A DNA stretch of 64,000 nucleotides from Ornithinibacillus bavariensis (GTDB lineage Bacteria > Bacillota > Bacilli > Bacillales > Amphibacillaceae): NCBI RefSeq assembly GCF_050433565.1, contig NZ_JBNPWZ010000001.1, positions 310,001 to 374,000 of the forward strand, written 5' to 3'. Shown in pieces: positions 17,865 to 26,982 of the stretch. Below the pieces are notes generated by a model that searched no databases, was not told the origin of the DNA, and saw nothing but the letters and a program-made list of their open reading frames with translations. How positions within the stretch are numbered: position 1 is the first letter of the stretch; each line of letters starts with the position of its first letter. A program made the position numbers and the translations under genes.

Positions 17865-18839
17865 ATGAAAAAGTATTTGAAGGTTTTAGTTCTGCTAGTA
17901 CTCTTAATAGCTCCTGTACTTGCAGCGTGTGGTTCTGATGATGCATCTAGTAGTGAAAAGAAGTCAGAAAAGTCTGGCGACAAGTACAAGGTTGGTATTT
18001 TAGCACCGGCTGTAACACATGGATGGGTTGCTGCTGTTGCCTATCATGCAGAGGCACGTGCGAAAGAATTATCCAAGGAGATTGACTATCAAATTTATAC
18101 AAGCAGTAATGCATCAGAGATGACATCTCAATTAGATGACTTAATTACTTGGGGGGCAGATGCGATTGTTGCATTCCCACAATGGGAAGGGATGGAAGTT
18201 CCAATCCAACGTGCTTTAGAGGAAGGAATCAAGGTGGTTAACTTTGACATTGTTATTGATGTACCTGATGTATATCGTGTCGCTGGTGACAACTATGATA
18301 TGGGTGTTCAAGGTGCTAAGTATATCGTGGACAAGATTGGAAAGGAAGGCGAAGTTGTTATTCTAGAAGTGCCTTCATCTGGTTCCGTCTCAGAATTACG
18401 TAAGAATGGCTTCCTTGATACGGTAAAGGAGATTGCCCCTGATTTAAAACTTCACACGTATGCAACTCAATTTACAAGAGAAGATGGTTTGAAGGATTTT
18501 GCTGATATTTTAACAAGCTTAGATCACATCGATGCAGTTTATTCCTTGGATGATGAAACTTCAATTGGTGTCTTACAAGCAATTAGTGAAGCTGGAAGAA
18601 CTGACATAAAGGTAGTAACTGGTGGTGGGGGTATGCAAGAGTATTTCAATATGATGCCAGAAAACGAGGATATTTGGATTCAATCAGCACTTTATAGCCC
18701 AGCAATGGTAAAGGATGCTGTAGATACAGCTGTTAAGATACTAAATGGTGAGTCCGTGGAAAAGGAAATCATCATCCCAACTACTGTAGTTGACAGGGAT
18801 AATTATAAGGAATTCTTAGATGCTGAATCGCCATACTAA
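17865..18839 (+). CDS. Sugar ABC transporter substrate-binding lipoprotein (RbsB-like)
   Basis: A lipobox LAAC puts the lipid-anchored cysteine at residue 22, followed by a Ser/Lys-rich linker and a type-I periplasmic-binding fold (YKVGILAPAVTHGWVAAVAY, GVLQAISEAGRTDIKVVTGG). I chose the ATG at 17865 after AAGGGGG because it gives a normal signal peptide; an upstream start at 17811 would add 18 residues. It delivers a sugar or polyol to the ATPase and permease encoded next. A terminator-like hairpin after it may favour its expression over theirs. Confidence 0.92.
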   Translation: MKKYLKVLVLLVLLIAPVLAACGSDDASSSEKKSEKSGDKYKVGILAPAVTHGWVAAVAYHAEARAKELSKEIDYQIYTSSNASEMTSQLDDLITWGADAIVAFPQWEGMEVPIQRALEEGIKVVNFDIVIDVPDVYRVAGDNYDMGVQGAKYIVDKIGKEGEVVILEVPSSGSVSELRKNGFLDTVKEIAPDLKLHTYATQFTREDGLKDFADILTSLDHIDAVYSLDDETSIGVLQAISEAGRTDIKVVTGGGGMQEYFNMMPENEDIWIQSALYSPAMVKDAVDTAVKILNGESVEKEIIIPTTVVDRDNYKEFLDAESPY

Positions 18840-18951
18840 TTCTTAAGTAGAGATGCTTTGGTTAATGGGAATGGATTACTTTTTAAGAAAAGTAGCTTAA
18901 GATATTTTAAATCAGCAAATCCCAAGTTTTCTAATTCGATTGCACCAAAAG

Positions 18952-18984
18952 GAGGGGTTATGGCTTAGCTGTAGCCTCTCTTTT
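18952..18984 (+). terminator. Probable partial terminator between binding protein and ATPase genes
   Basis: GAGGGGTTATGG can pair with the segment ending TGTAGCCTCTC through several G-U pairs, followed by four T. Such leaky terminators commonly give excess binding protein. Confidence 0.5.
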
Positions 18985-19038
18985 CAAACATAGGAACTGC
19001 TACAATGTTCGCTTTAAAATTAGTCTGGAAGTGATTAC

Positions 19039-20556
19039 ATGAAAATAGAAATGAATACGATTAGAAAATCCTTTGGCAGCAATGATGTTTTAAAGGATGT
19101 CACTTTCTCTGTACAGGGTGGGGAAATCTGTGCATTGCTTGGCGAAAATGGAGCTGGAAAATCCACACTTATGAACATATTAGGTGGAGTTGTTCGGATG
19201 GATTCTGGATCTATTTTAATTGATGATAAGGAGGTTCAATTTGAAACTCCTGTTGATTCCTTAGAAGCAGGAATTGCATTTATTCATCAAGAGTTAAACT
19301 TAATTAATGATCTACCTGTCTATGAAAATATGTTTCTAGGTCGGGAGATTAAAAGAAAAAGAGGAATTCTTGATTTAGAGCAAATGTATGATAAAACCGT
19401 CGAGATATTTGAACGGATGAATGTAAAGCTAGACCCGAATACAATGGTTCGTGATCTGGATGCTTCCTACAAACAGATAGTAGAAATCTGTAGAGCGATG
19501 ATGATGAATGCCTCTATCATTATTATGGATGAACCTACAACATCATTAACGGAAACAGAAATTGAACGAGTATTTGCGATGATGAGAACCTTACAAGAGA
19601 ATAATGTTGGAATTATTTTTATTTCGCATAAGTTAAACGAAGTAAAGGAAATCTGTAATCGATATATCGTTTTAAGAGATGGAATTTTAGTTTCAACAGG
19701 AAATGTAAGTGATGTGACAAATAAGGATTTAGCAAGCTATATGGTAGGGTTTGATGTAAGAACGGAATCCTTAAGAAGAAACAACATACAAGAAAAGGAT
19801 AAGGAAGTTCTACGAGTTGAAAGATTAACAGACAATCGTCACTTTAAGGATATTCATTTTTCCATTCATGCTGGAGAGATTGTTGGGATAACGGGACTTC
19901 TCGGAGATGGTCGTAGTGAACTGTTTCAAGCAATATTTGGTGCAAATAGCTATGAATCTGGAAAGATTTTTTTAGAAGGAAAAGAAGTAACGATTAAGGA
20001 CACGTACCATGCTATTCAAGAAGGAATTGCCTATCTTCCTAGAAATCGAAAAGAAAATGCCATTATCAAGGATATGAATATAATCGAAAATGCTTCAATA
20101 GTAACTTGGCCGATGTTTTCTAACTGTGGCATTATCAATACAACAAGACATGAACAGCTATTTAAAGAACAACAGGAAGCTTTACGGATTAAAATGGACA
20201 AAATGACGGACAACATTACGAGTCTATCAGGCGGAAATCAACAGAAGGTTGTCCTATCGAAATGGCTAGCAGCAAACCCTAAGGTGCTTATACTAGATAA
20301 CCCAACCCAGGGTGTTGATGTCGGGGCGAAGGAAGATATTTACGATATCATTTTGAAATTAGCAGAAGAAAATATTGCAATTATTGTATTATCCAGTGAA
20401 GCACAGGAGATCATTCGCGTATGTGATCGGGCACTTGTCATGTACCATGGAGTTATTAAAGGTGAGGTTCGTGATGAGATGATGAATGAACAGATAATAA
20501 TGAGCTTAGCAACTGGTGGGGAGCTTGGGGAAGAGAAGGGAGTGCACCAGCAATGA
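19039..20556 (+). CDS. Sugar ABC transporter ATP-binding protein (RbsA-like, two ATPase domains)
   Basis: The 505-residue protein has two ABC domains. The first has Walker A GENGAGKST and Walker B IIIMDEPTTSL. The second has LSGGNQQKVVLSKWLA and VLILDNPTQGVDVGAKEDIYD; its degenerate Walker A (TGLLGDGRSEL) is typical of RbsA/MglA/XylG. It energises the Rbs-type importer. It overlaps the permease gene by 4 bp. Confidence 0.95.
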   Translation: MKIEMNTIRKSFGSNDVLKDVTFSVQGGEICALLGENGAGKSTLMNILGGVVRMDSGSILIDDKEVQFETPVDSLEAGIAFIHQELNLINDLPVYENMFLGREIKRKRGILDLEQMYDKTVEIFERMNVKLDPNTMVRDLDASYKQIVEICRAMMMNASIIIMDEPTTSLTETEIERVFAMMRTLQENNVGIIFISHKLNEVKEICNRYIVLRDGILVSTGNVSDVTNKDLASYMVGFDVRTESLRRNNIQEKDKEVLRVERLTDNRHFKDIHFSIHAGEIVGITGLLGDGRSELFQAIFGANSYESGKIFLEGKEVTIKDTYHAIQEGIAYLPRNRKENAIIKDMNIIENASIVTWPMFSNCGIINTTRHEQLFKEQQEALRIKMDKMTDNITSLSGGNQQKVVLSKWLAANPKVLILDNPTQGVDVGAKEDIYDIILKLAEENIAIIVLSSEAQEIIRVCDRALVMYHGVIKGEVRDEMMNEQIIMSLATGGELGEEKGVHQQ

Positions 20557-21620
20557 TTCCAAATAAGAAAGAAAACTATGATGATATAAACCCTTTGAAA
20601 AAGAGTTTCACGAAGTGGTTTAAAAACAAGTGGTCAAATGACCCGTTATTTAGTATTCTGATTGCACTTATTATTATGGTAGTATTACAGACATTAACCT
20701 TAGGTTTTGATTTTAATTCCTTTGGTGAGTGGTTCCAAGCATGGACCAGTAACTGGATTAATATTTTACGTAACAATGCTGGCGTTGGAATTGTAGCATT
20801 AGGAATGACATTTGTCATTATGACCGGTGGAATCGATTTATCAGTTGGTTCAACATTAGTAGTCACTGGTGCATTTGCAATGTACCTATTAGATACAGGC
20901 ACACAAGGTATTTTGGGTATGGTAGGAATTACTGGTGCCCCAGCTATCCTACTAACGATTGTTTTGGTGTTAGCATTTGGATATGCATTGGGTGCATTAA
21001 TTGGTATTACAATTACGAAAGGTATGGTACCACCGTTTATAGCAACTTTAGGTGCAATGATGATTTTTAGAAGTGTTACACAGCATTTTACACAAGGCTA
21101 TAATACGACAGTGCCTATAGAATTTTTGCAAATTTCTAGTTTTAAAATAGGTAATCTTATGATTATGCCTATCATTTATTGGGCAATAATTGCGGCAATC
21201 CTCTATTATGTATCGAAGCGTACTACCTTTGGAAGACAGATTATTGCGGTTGGATCGAACGAAAGAGCTGCAAAGCTTTCTGGTGTTCATGTCAATAAGG
21301 TTAAGCTTCGTGTATATGCATTAATGGGATTACTAGTGTCAATTGCGGCTATTATTCAGGTATCACGTATTGGTTCCATGGATTTTTCTAATGCTGGAAG
21401 AGGGATGGAAATGGATGCAATCGCCGCTGCTGTTGTTGGTGGAACGAATATGCTTGGTGGCCGAGGGTATATTCTTGGTACAGTGTATGGGATGCTCATT
21501 ATTGCGGTAATGAATAATTTATTAAACTTGTTCGGTGTACCGCCTTTCCTTCGTGAAGCATTTAAAGGAGTTATAGTAATTGTAGCTGTGCTATTACAAA
21601 GAAAAGAGAAAACTGCGTAA
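20553..21620 (+). CDS. Sugar ABC transporter permease (RbsC-like)
   Basis: This 355-residue polytopic protein has the BPD_transp_2 pattern: NAGVGIVALGMTFVIMTGGIDLSVGS and GRQIIAVGSNERAAKLSGV near the ATPase-coupling loop. It carries an N-terminal extension of about 30 residues. It forms the membrane channel of the importer with the preceding ATPase. ATG overlap with the ATPase stop implies coupling. Confidence 0.95.
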   Translation: MIPNKKENYDDINPLKKSFTKWFKNKWSNDPLFSILIALIIMVVLQTLTLGFDFNSFGEWFQAWTSNWINILRNNAGVGIVALGMTFVIMTGGIDLSVGSTLVVTGAFAMYLLDTGTQGILGMVGITGAPAILLTIVLVLAFGYALGALIGITITKGMVPPFIATLGAMMIFRSVTQHFTQGYNTTVPIEFLQISSFKIGNLMIMPIIYWAIIAAILYYVSKRTTFGRQIIAVGSNERAAKLSGVHVNKVKLRVYALMGLLVSIAAIIQVSRIGSMDFSNAGRGMEMDAIAAAVVGGTNMLGGRGYILGTVYGMLIIAVMNNLLNLFGVPPFLREAFKGVIVIVAVLLQRKEKTA

Positions 21621-21624
21621 TTTT

Positions 21625-21655
21625 AATGGGGTGGGGAATAATTTCTAGCCCCATT
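21625..21655 (+). terminator. Weak hairpin after the permease gene
   Basis: AATGGGG and CCCCATT pair over 7 bp around a 17-nt loop, with no real T tract. It could be a weak terminator or a stability element. Confidence 0.35.
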
Positions 21656-21690
21656 ATTCTATTAATTTGGTGGATAGTGAGGGAATTCGA

Positions 21691-22377
21691 ATGAAGAATG
21701 TCGTTTTTGCAAAATGGAATCGAATTGCTGCTAGCTCAAAAACAGCTGGAGTAGTTGATTCTCTTTCTCTGGATGGGAAGGAGATAGTGGTTCTTGATGT
21801 AGATAAGCTTTCATTAAGTGGCTTAGAAAAATATGATGTGTATGTCCCTGCTACGGTGATAGATACTATTCAGGGAAATAATGTCAAAGCTTATCATGAA
21901 CTTATGCAATACCCCTTTTTCCAACGGACAAAGGAGATTATCTTGGAAGAATGTACTCCAAAGGGAGTTTTTCGGTTACGTAGAATGGTAGATAGTGTGA
22001 AGAATAATGCTGTTATCTTAAGTGACCTTTGTGTGCTAGCTTCTATGTTCGGAGAAACAGAGAAAGTAGTTATAAGGCACAGTCGATTGGGAGTAGTGCC
22101 TGCACATGTTATTGTACTAATTCGTTATGTTTGTGGAACAATGGCACAGATTGATTATACGTTTTCTGATAAAGAATTTGTTGAGCTTGAATGGAGTGGC
22201 ATTAGGAAAATAATTGAATTTCATAGTGAAGAAGTGAATCCAGTGAAGCCAAGTTTATATCATCCAATAACGTTACAGTATGATATAAAGTCTATTTTGG
22301 AGAGTTCAAAAAGGTTAGATTTAGTATGGGAAGAGTTCCAGAGATATCGGTCATTAGTAGGAGGGGATGAGTCGTGA
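21691..22377 (+). CDS. Protein of unknown function in the sugar-oxidation operon
   Basis: I do not recognise this 228-residue protein. It has no signal peptide or membrane segment and no obvious catalytic motif. The N-terminal part (about 1-60) looks alpha/beta (VVFAKWNRIAAS, EIVVLDVDKLS), and the C-terminal half has alternating strands and ends EEFQRYRSLVGG. The ATG at 21691 with GTGAGGGAATTCGA upstream is preferred over a TTG at 21667. Its stop overlaps the next oxidoreductase start, so the two are coupled and may interact. It could be a partner or a diverged oxidoreductase C-terminal domain. Confidence 0.75.
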   Translation: MKNVVFAKWNRIAASSKTAGVVDSLSLDGKEIVVLDVDKLSLSGLEKYDVYVPATVIDTIQGNNVKAYHELMQYPFFQRTKEIILEECTPKGVFRLRRMVDSVKNNAVILSDLCVLASMFGETEKVVIRHSRLGVVPAHVIVLIRYVCGTMAQIDYTFSDKEFVELEWSGIRKIIEFHSEEVNPVKPSLYHPITLQYDIKSILESSKRLDLVWEEFQRYRSLVGGDES

Positions 22378-23339
22378 AGATTGGAATAATGAGCTTTGCA
22401 CATATGCATGCATATAGCTATGCAGATTGTTTATTGAAGCTAGAGGAAGCAGAACTTGTTGGTATTTTTGATGATGACGTTTCTCGTGGAAAGGAGGCAG
22501 CAAACAAATACGAGACAATCCATTTTGGGGACCAAAAGGAATTTCTTGCGGAGGAAATGGATGCAGTCATTATTTGTAGTGAGAATATACGACATAAAGA
22601 AATGGTTATAAATGCTGCTAGGGCAGGTAAACATATTTTGTGTGAAAAACCGATTGCAACTACTATTGAGGATGCTCAAGCGATGATTGATGTTTGTGCT
22701 GATTGTGGAGTGACCTTACAAATTGCTTTTCCAGTGCGTTTTAGTCCCGCCATTCAACAAGTAAAACAGTTAATTGACAACGGTGAACTTGGGGAAATCG
22801 TTGCTTTTCGTTCAACAAATCGCGGGCAATATCCAGGTGGTTGGTTTGTAGATAAGGAACAAAGTGGTGGTGGGGCTATTCTTGATCACACTGTACATAT
22901 GGTTGATATTATGCGCTGGTATCTCGGTATGGAGGTTGTTAAGGTCGACGCGATTCTGGATTCTTTTTTTCAAAATGGAGATATAGACGATGCAGGGTTA
23001 CTTACATTAGAATTTGAAAATGGGGTCATTGCCTCCCATGATGTTAGCTGGTCTCGGCTTCCAGAATATCCAACCTGGGGAGATGCTACAATTGAAGTTA
23101 TAGGGACAAAACAAACAGTGAAAGCAGATGGCTTTGGTGAGTATTTTCGGCTGTTTTCAAATGAAAGGAAATCTTTGACTCATGTCCTATACGGAAGTGA
23201 TATAGACTTTGAATTAATAAAAGACTTCGTCAATTGCATTAAACAAGGAAAATCCCCTACCATAACAGGTCATGACGGATTAAAAGCGTTAGAAGTCGCT
23301 CTAACCGCATATGAAAATGCCTGCAATTTTTCGAGATAG
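22374..23339 (+). CDS. Gfo/Idh/MocA-family oxidoreductase (third of three)
   Basis: The EKP marker is in HILCEKPIATT, and GAILDHTVHMVDIMRWYLG gives the family active-site region. The normal glycine-rich Rossmann motif is replaced by IGIMSFAHMHAYSYAD, a histidine-rich variant I recall from a subfamily of these enzymes. The GTG start overlaps the stop of the unknown gene. It ends the operon before a bidirectional terminator. Confidence 0.88.
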   Translation: MKIGIMSFAHMHAYSYADCLLKLEEAELVGIFDDDVSRGKEAANKYETIHFGDQKEFLAEEMDAVIICSENIRHKEMVINAARAGKHILCEKPIATTIEDAQAMIDVCADCGVTLQIAFPVRFSPAIQQVKQLIDNGELGEIVAFRSTNRGQYPGGWFVDKEQSGGGAILDHTVHMVDIMRWYLGMEVVKVDAILDSFFQNGDIDDAGLLTLEFENGVIASHDVSWSRLPEYPTWGDATIEVIGTKQTVKADGFGEYFRLFSNERKSLTHVLYGSDIDFELIKDFVNCIKQGKSPTITGHDGLKALEVALTAYENACNFSR

Positions 23340-23400
23340 AATTAACTTTTCGCAATGGATATAGCTGTTTGATTAAATCCATAATAAGGGCATACATAGA

Positions 23401-23428
23401 AAAAACCGCATGATTTCATGCGGTTTCA
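23401..23428. terminator. Bidirectional terminator between convergent operons
   Basis: AAACCGCATGA and TCATGCGGTTT form an 11-bp stem with a tiny loop, flanked by A and T runs. It separates the LacI-controlled operon from the minus-strand PTS cluster. Confidence 0.85.
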
Positions 23429-23491
23429 TCTTGGTTACTCTGTTTCGTCGAGAAAATGTAATAGCTGGGAATAATTGATACCCAATTTCTT

Positions 23492-24220
23492 TTACAGTTT
23501 AACTCGGTCACTATACTTCTTAATTAGTTCTTCATTATGCTGGTCTGCGCCTTCGATGTTGCCACTTAGAAAAACAGGTGGGGTAAATCCGGAGCTTCCC
23601 ATTATGCCAACAGCTTCAGCCAGAATTGCATTTAAAATAGTTGCACCAATTACAGTTGAGCTTGGAGCAAATTTGACTTCTACTTTGTCATGAGATAAGA
23701 GCGCATCTCCGACTGGTGCATGATTGTTAATGACTAAATCTACTGCGTCGAAAAGATGTTCACCACTCGTATGTCTGGATGGTTGACTGCTAGAATACTC
23801 GATGGAAGTAATTCCAATGATGTAGGCACCTTTTTCTTTAGCAATATGCGCAACATCAACTGGTACAGGGTTTCTTCCTGATGTGGAGATGACAAATACA
23901 ACATCGCCTTTGCGAATGTCCTGTTCACCCATAAATGTTTTCGCATAATCATTTTTTCGTTCTAGGGAGGAAGAGCGAACAGCTCCTTCATGAAGCATTA
24001 ATGGTTCATGTAAGATAGGATGGATTGGAACAAGCCCACCTGCGCGATAATAAACTTCTTCTGTTAGGATATGGGAATGTCCGCAACCGAATAAGTGGAT
24101 AACACCATCTTGCTGAATGGCTTCTGCAACCTTCTCAGCAGCTTGCTTCATATTCATTGATTGTTCTTTTTCAACCGTTGCTAATAATTCACTGATTTTA
24201 TGAAAATAATCATGAATCAT
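23492..24220 (-). CDS. SIS-domain sugar isomerase-like protein (UPF0309 type)
   Basis: The 242-residue protein has a SIS phosphosugar-binding fold with FGCGHSHILTEE and VFVISTSGRNPVPVD, and resembles the UPF0309 family. SIS proteins bind phosphosugars and often isomerise or hydrolyse them. Its ATG overlaps the stop of the KDGP-aldolase gene (TAATG), so it is translationally coupled and last in the cluster. It may act on the phosphosugar made by the Ula-type PTS; the reaction is unknown. Confidence 0.85.
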   Translation of the reverse strand: MIHDYFHKISELLATVEKEQSMNMKQAAEKVAEAIQQDGVIHLFGCGHSHILTEEVYYRAGGLVPIHPILHEPLMLHEGAVRSSSLERKNDYAKTFMGEQDIRKGDVVFVISTSGRNPVPVDVAHIAKEKGAYIIGITSIEYSSSQPSRHTSGEHLFDAVDLVINNHAPVGDALLSHDKVEVKFAPSSTVIGATILNAILAEAVGIMGSSGFTPPVFLSGNIEGADQHNEELIKKYSDRVKL

Positions 24221-24936
24221 TATAACCCCTCCACTTCGTTTAAGATTTCTTGTACTTTTTCAGGAATTGTTTCACCAGATTCTTTATCAATGGTAGTACC
24301 GAAAATATGTGGCATGAAGAATTCGATATCGATGTCCTTCACACCTTGGATAATTTCTTTAATATTACTTGCACTAATTCCACCAGCAGGTTCGAAACCA
24401 CGAATACCTTTTTTACTAGCCACTTTTGTTACGTAGATAAGCTCTTCTAGATGCTGTGTACCTTTAACTGGCATCATTTTGATGCTTTCAATTCCTAAAC
24501 CTGTAGCAACTTCCATGAATTCTTCAACAGCTAGAATTGTCCCTGAATTAGCTAATTTGATTTTACCAACTTCGCCAGTAGGTTGAATTAGCGCATTTAC
24601 TAATTGCTTTGGGGTTCCGTTTCCATCTAAATAACCTTTTGAATAGGTTGCTGTTTCAAATGGCTGGTTGATATGACCAGGATTTGAAGCAGCTGCAATT
24701 TCTAGAACCTTCTTCCAATTGGCTGTGTTACCGCCACCGCCAAGTCCAATACTAACCATATTTGTTACCGTTTTTAATTCTTTTACTTTTTCAGCAGCTT
24801 CTTCCACTGTATTAAATTTATCGGCCGTTATACCTGGTACGACAAAGCCTTTTCCAGCTTCCATAACAGCTTCAGCATTCTTCTGGTCTTTAGCTAAAAA
24901 GTTAAATAAAAATTTCCCATAAAGTTTATCGTTCAT
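24220..24936 (-). CDS. KDGP aldolase family protein (DgaF-like)
   Basis: This 238-residue TIM-barrel protein resembles the KDGP aldolase family (PF07071), whose characterised member DgaF cleaves 2-keto-3-deoxy-6-phosphogluconate to pyruvate and glyceraldehyde-3-phosphate in Salmonella glucosaminate use. Motifs include VSIGLGGGGNTANW, IKMMPVKGTQHLEE and FEPAGGISASNI. I chose the ATG at 24936, with AAGGTGTGAG upstream, over the GTG six bases earlier. It points to a sugar-acid route ending in pyruvate. Confidence 0.85.
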   Translation of the reverse strand: MNDKLYGKFLFNFLAKDQKNAEAVMEAGKGFVVPGITADKFNTVEEAAEKVKELKTVTNMVSIGLGGGGNTANWKKVLEIAAASNPGHINQPFETATYSKGYLDGNGTPKQLVNALIQPTGEVGKIKLANSGTILAVEEFMEVATGLGIESIKMMPVKGTQHLEELIYVTKVASKKGIRGFEPAGGISASNIKEIIQGVKDIDIEFFMPHIFGTTIDKESGETIPEKVQEILNEVEGL

Positions 24937-25015
24937 TCCCACTCACACCTTCTTATTAAGTTTCTAATGTATAACAGGGAAAGATTGTTTCAACCTTTCC
25001 CCTCTATTACAGCTC

Positions 25016-25738
25016 TTATCCTTTTAATTCGTCAATCATTTTAACCATATTCTCTAAAGCGATATCAACAATGTATTTACCCTTATCTTCTGTTGCTAGT
25101 TTAGCATCGCCTAGTACAGCTGTTTCTGTGAATTCTTCCCAAGGAGTTGGGGTGAAATCAGCTGCCATAGAGATAATCGGATCTTCTGATAGTGCTTTAC
25201 TCATGTCTACGTATTCTGGAGCTAGATAGAGCATATAAGATGTTTCGATTTCACATGCATGAAAATAGGCATTGTGTGCCGATTTCTTATCTCGGACTTC
25301 GGCTGCTGCCTTATTCATTCCTGGATAGAAGAAATAGAACACGCGCATTTCTGGACATGTTTCATATAGAACTCTGGCAGCCTCTTTTAATGCTGTTTGA
25401 TTTCCTAAATGACCATTTACCATAGCAAAAGTTCGGAAGCCTTGTTTAAATAAACTTTCACCTATATCGACTAGAAAACTAATAAGAGATTCATTACTTA
25501 CATTGATACTTCCAGGAAAATTACGAAGACTCCAAACCTGACCATATGGTAAGGTTGGTAGTACAAAACCGTTCACACGCTCTGCTAATTTTTGTGAAAG
25601 TCTTTCAGCAAGTAAATTATCAGTTCCTAATGGTAAATGGGGACCATGTGCCTCAACTGCTCCAATAGGTAAAATTGCAATTTTGGATTGATTAATTTTT
25701 TCCTTTACTTCAAAGGAGTTTTCATATTGGAATTCCAT
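25016..25738 (-). CDS. Creatininase-family amidohydrolase
   Basis: The 240-residue protein has the metal motifs of the creatininase/MftE family: ILPIGAVEAHGPHLPLGTD, MVNGHLGNQTA and HACEIETSYM. Family members hydrolyse cyclic or linear amides using two metal ions. In this cluster it could open a lactam or cleave an amide or N-glycoside-like bond. A hairpin follows in the 79-bp spacer before the aldolase gene (24977-25001), perhaps stabilising the mRNA. Confidence 0.88.
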   Translation of the reverse strand: MEFQYENSFEVKEKINQSKIAILPIGAVEAHGPHLPLGTDNLLAERLSQKLAERVNGFVLPTLPYGQVWSLRNFPGSINVSNESLISFLVDIGESLFKQGFRTFAMVNGHLGNQTALKEAARVLYETCPEMRVFYFFYPGMNKAAAEVRDKKSAHNAYFHACEIETSYMLYLAPEYVDMSKALSEDPIISMAADFTPTPWEEFTETAVLGDAKLATEDKGKYIVDIALENMVKMIDELKG

Positions 25739-25824
25739 AAAATTTCACCGTCCAGCCTGAATTTTTCTTGATAGAAACAATATACACAGATGACTCCGTG
25801 TACTTTACGCTTTTCTTAGTGACC

Positions 25825-26817
25825 TTATTTCTTGAATGCAAAGCAACGTGCAGGGTTCTGAACGAAGAATTTATCGATTAGCTTATTGCCGTCAAAGCCT
25901 TTTTTATTCGCTTCATCTATAAAACGCGGTACCCATTTACCAATGATATTCTCAAGACCTAATCCGAAATCATAGTGTTTGTAATAGGATTTTCTTGCGG
26001 TATCACCACTTACCAAAATTTGATCCTCATAGCCTTTCTCAACAAGGTCTAAGATACATTGAATACGGGTGCTTTCCGGTGCGTACTTAATTTTAGAAAT
26101 ACCATCAAATGAAAGAAGTGCACCAGTTTTAGCAATTTGTTCATGGTAATATGGATCTGGGTTACGGTCCATATGACCGAAACTGATGTATTCTAAATTA
26201 ACTCCCTCGCTTTTAAGTAGTTCAATTTGTTCTAATCCCATTGTACCTGCCTCAGTATGAGAATGTAGAGGAGCCTTTGTTTCATGATGAGCTCTTGCAA
26301 CTGCACGTAATGTTTTTTCCTCTAAAGGAGTAATTCGGTTATAGCCAGTACCAAATTTAACTTGGCCGCCACGAATTGTAGTGCCTTCTAAGCCCTCTTC
26401 AATTTCTTTGATTACAAAATCAGCAAGTTCATTGATGGATTTTGCATCGATCCATTCATGGTACGTATCATAATCTCCAATAACGTTCTTTAGGCGCTCA
26501 GGAATTTTAGCATCCCATAAAAAGCTTTTATTAAAGCCAGCAGTACCAACGATTTTTACACCAGTTTCTTCAGCAATTTCTTTTACTGCTTGAACATCAC
26601 GTCCATAGTCAATTGCAGTTGCATCTACAATTGCTTGTCCGCCTAGATTTTTGAAATCTAAGACATCTAATTTTGATTTTTCTTTATCATCAAGTAGTAA
26701 GTCGTCTGCCTCATGCTCTACCCAATATGGAGGTCTGCAAACAATATGCTCATGTGAATACGTAAAACCTAATTCTGATGGGTCTATATCTCCATGAAAT
26801 GTTCTAATAAAACTCAT
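25825..26817 (-). CDS. Phosphotriesterase-family lactonase-like hydrolase
   Basis: The protein belongs to the amidohydrolase-superfamily PTE group: metal motif YSHEHI near the N-terminus, APLHSHTEAG, ISFGHMDRNPD and LVSGDTARKSYY. A lysine in GGQVKFGTGYN is at about the place of the carbamylated metal-bridging lysine. Relatives in sugar-acid loci hydrolyse phosphosugar lactones. I chose the ATG at 26817, after AGGAGTGATTGAT, not an ATG 36 bp upstream. A terminator lies between it and the EIIC gene. Confidence 0.87.
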   Translation of the reverse strand: MSFIRTFHGDIDPSELGFTYSHEHIVCRPPYWVEHEADDLLLDDKEKSKLDVLDFKNLGGQAIVDATAIDYGRDVQAVKEIAEETGVKIVGTAGFNKSFLWDAKIPERLKNVIGDYDTYHEWIDAKSINELADFVIKEIEEGLEGTTIRGGQVKFGTGYNRITPLEEKTLRAVARAHHETKAPLHSHTEAGTMGLEQIELLKSEGVNLEYISFGHMDRNPDPYYHEQIAKTGALLSFDGISKIKYAPESTRIQCILDLVEKGYEDQILVSGDTARKSYYKHYDFGLGLENIIGKWVPRFIDEANKKGFDGNKLIDKFFVQNPARCFAFKK

Positions 26818-26876
26818 ATCAATCACTCCTATATAGATTCTTGTTGTCTTCAAACATCATGTAAGCATTTCTTTCT

Positions 26877-26916
26877 AAAAAAACTGACACCCAATTAGAA
26901 TTGATGAAAGTATCAG
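26877..26916 (-). terminator. Intrinsic terminator between the Ula-type EIIC and lactonase genes
   Basis: Read on the minus strand, CTGATAC and TGTCAG pair around an inner CAATT/AATTG stem, followed by seven T. Only 59 bp remain before the lactonase start, so the downstream genes probably depend on read-through. A second hairpin, GGGGAGG/CTTCCCC, sits at 26946-26967. Confidence 0.75.
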
Positions 26917-26982
26917 GGTCATTCCTATTTATTCACCAATGGAAAGGGGGAAGTAAAAACACCTCCCCGCAATTAATATTCT

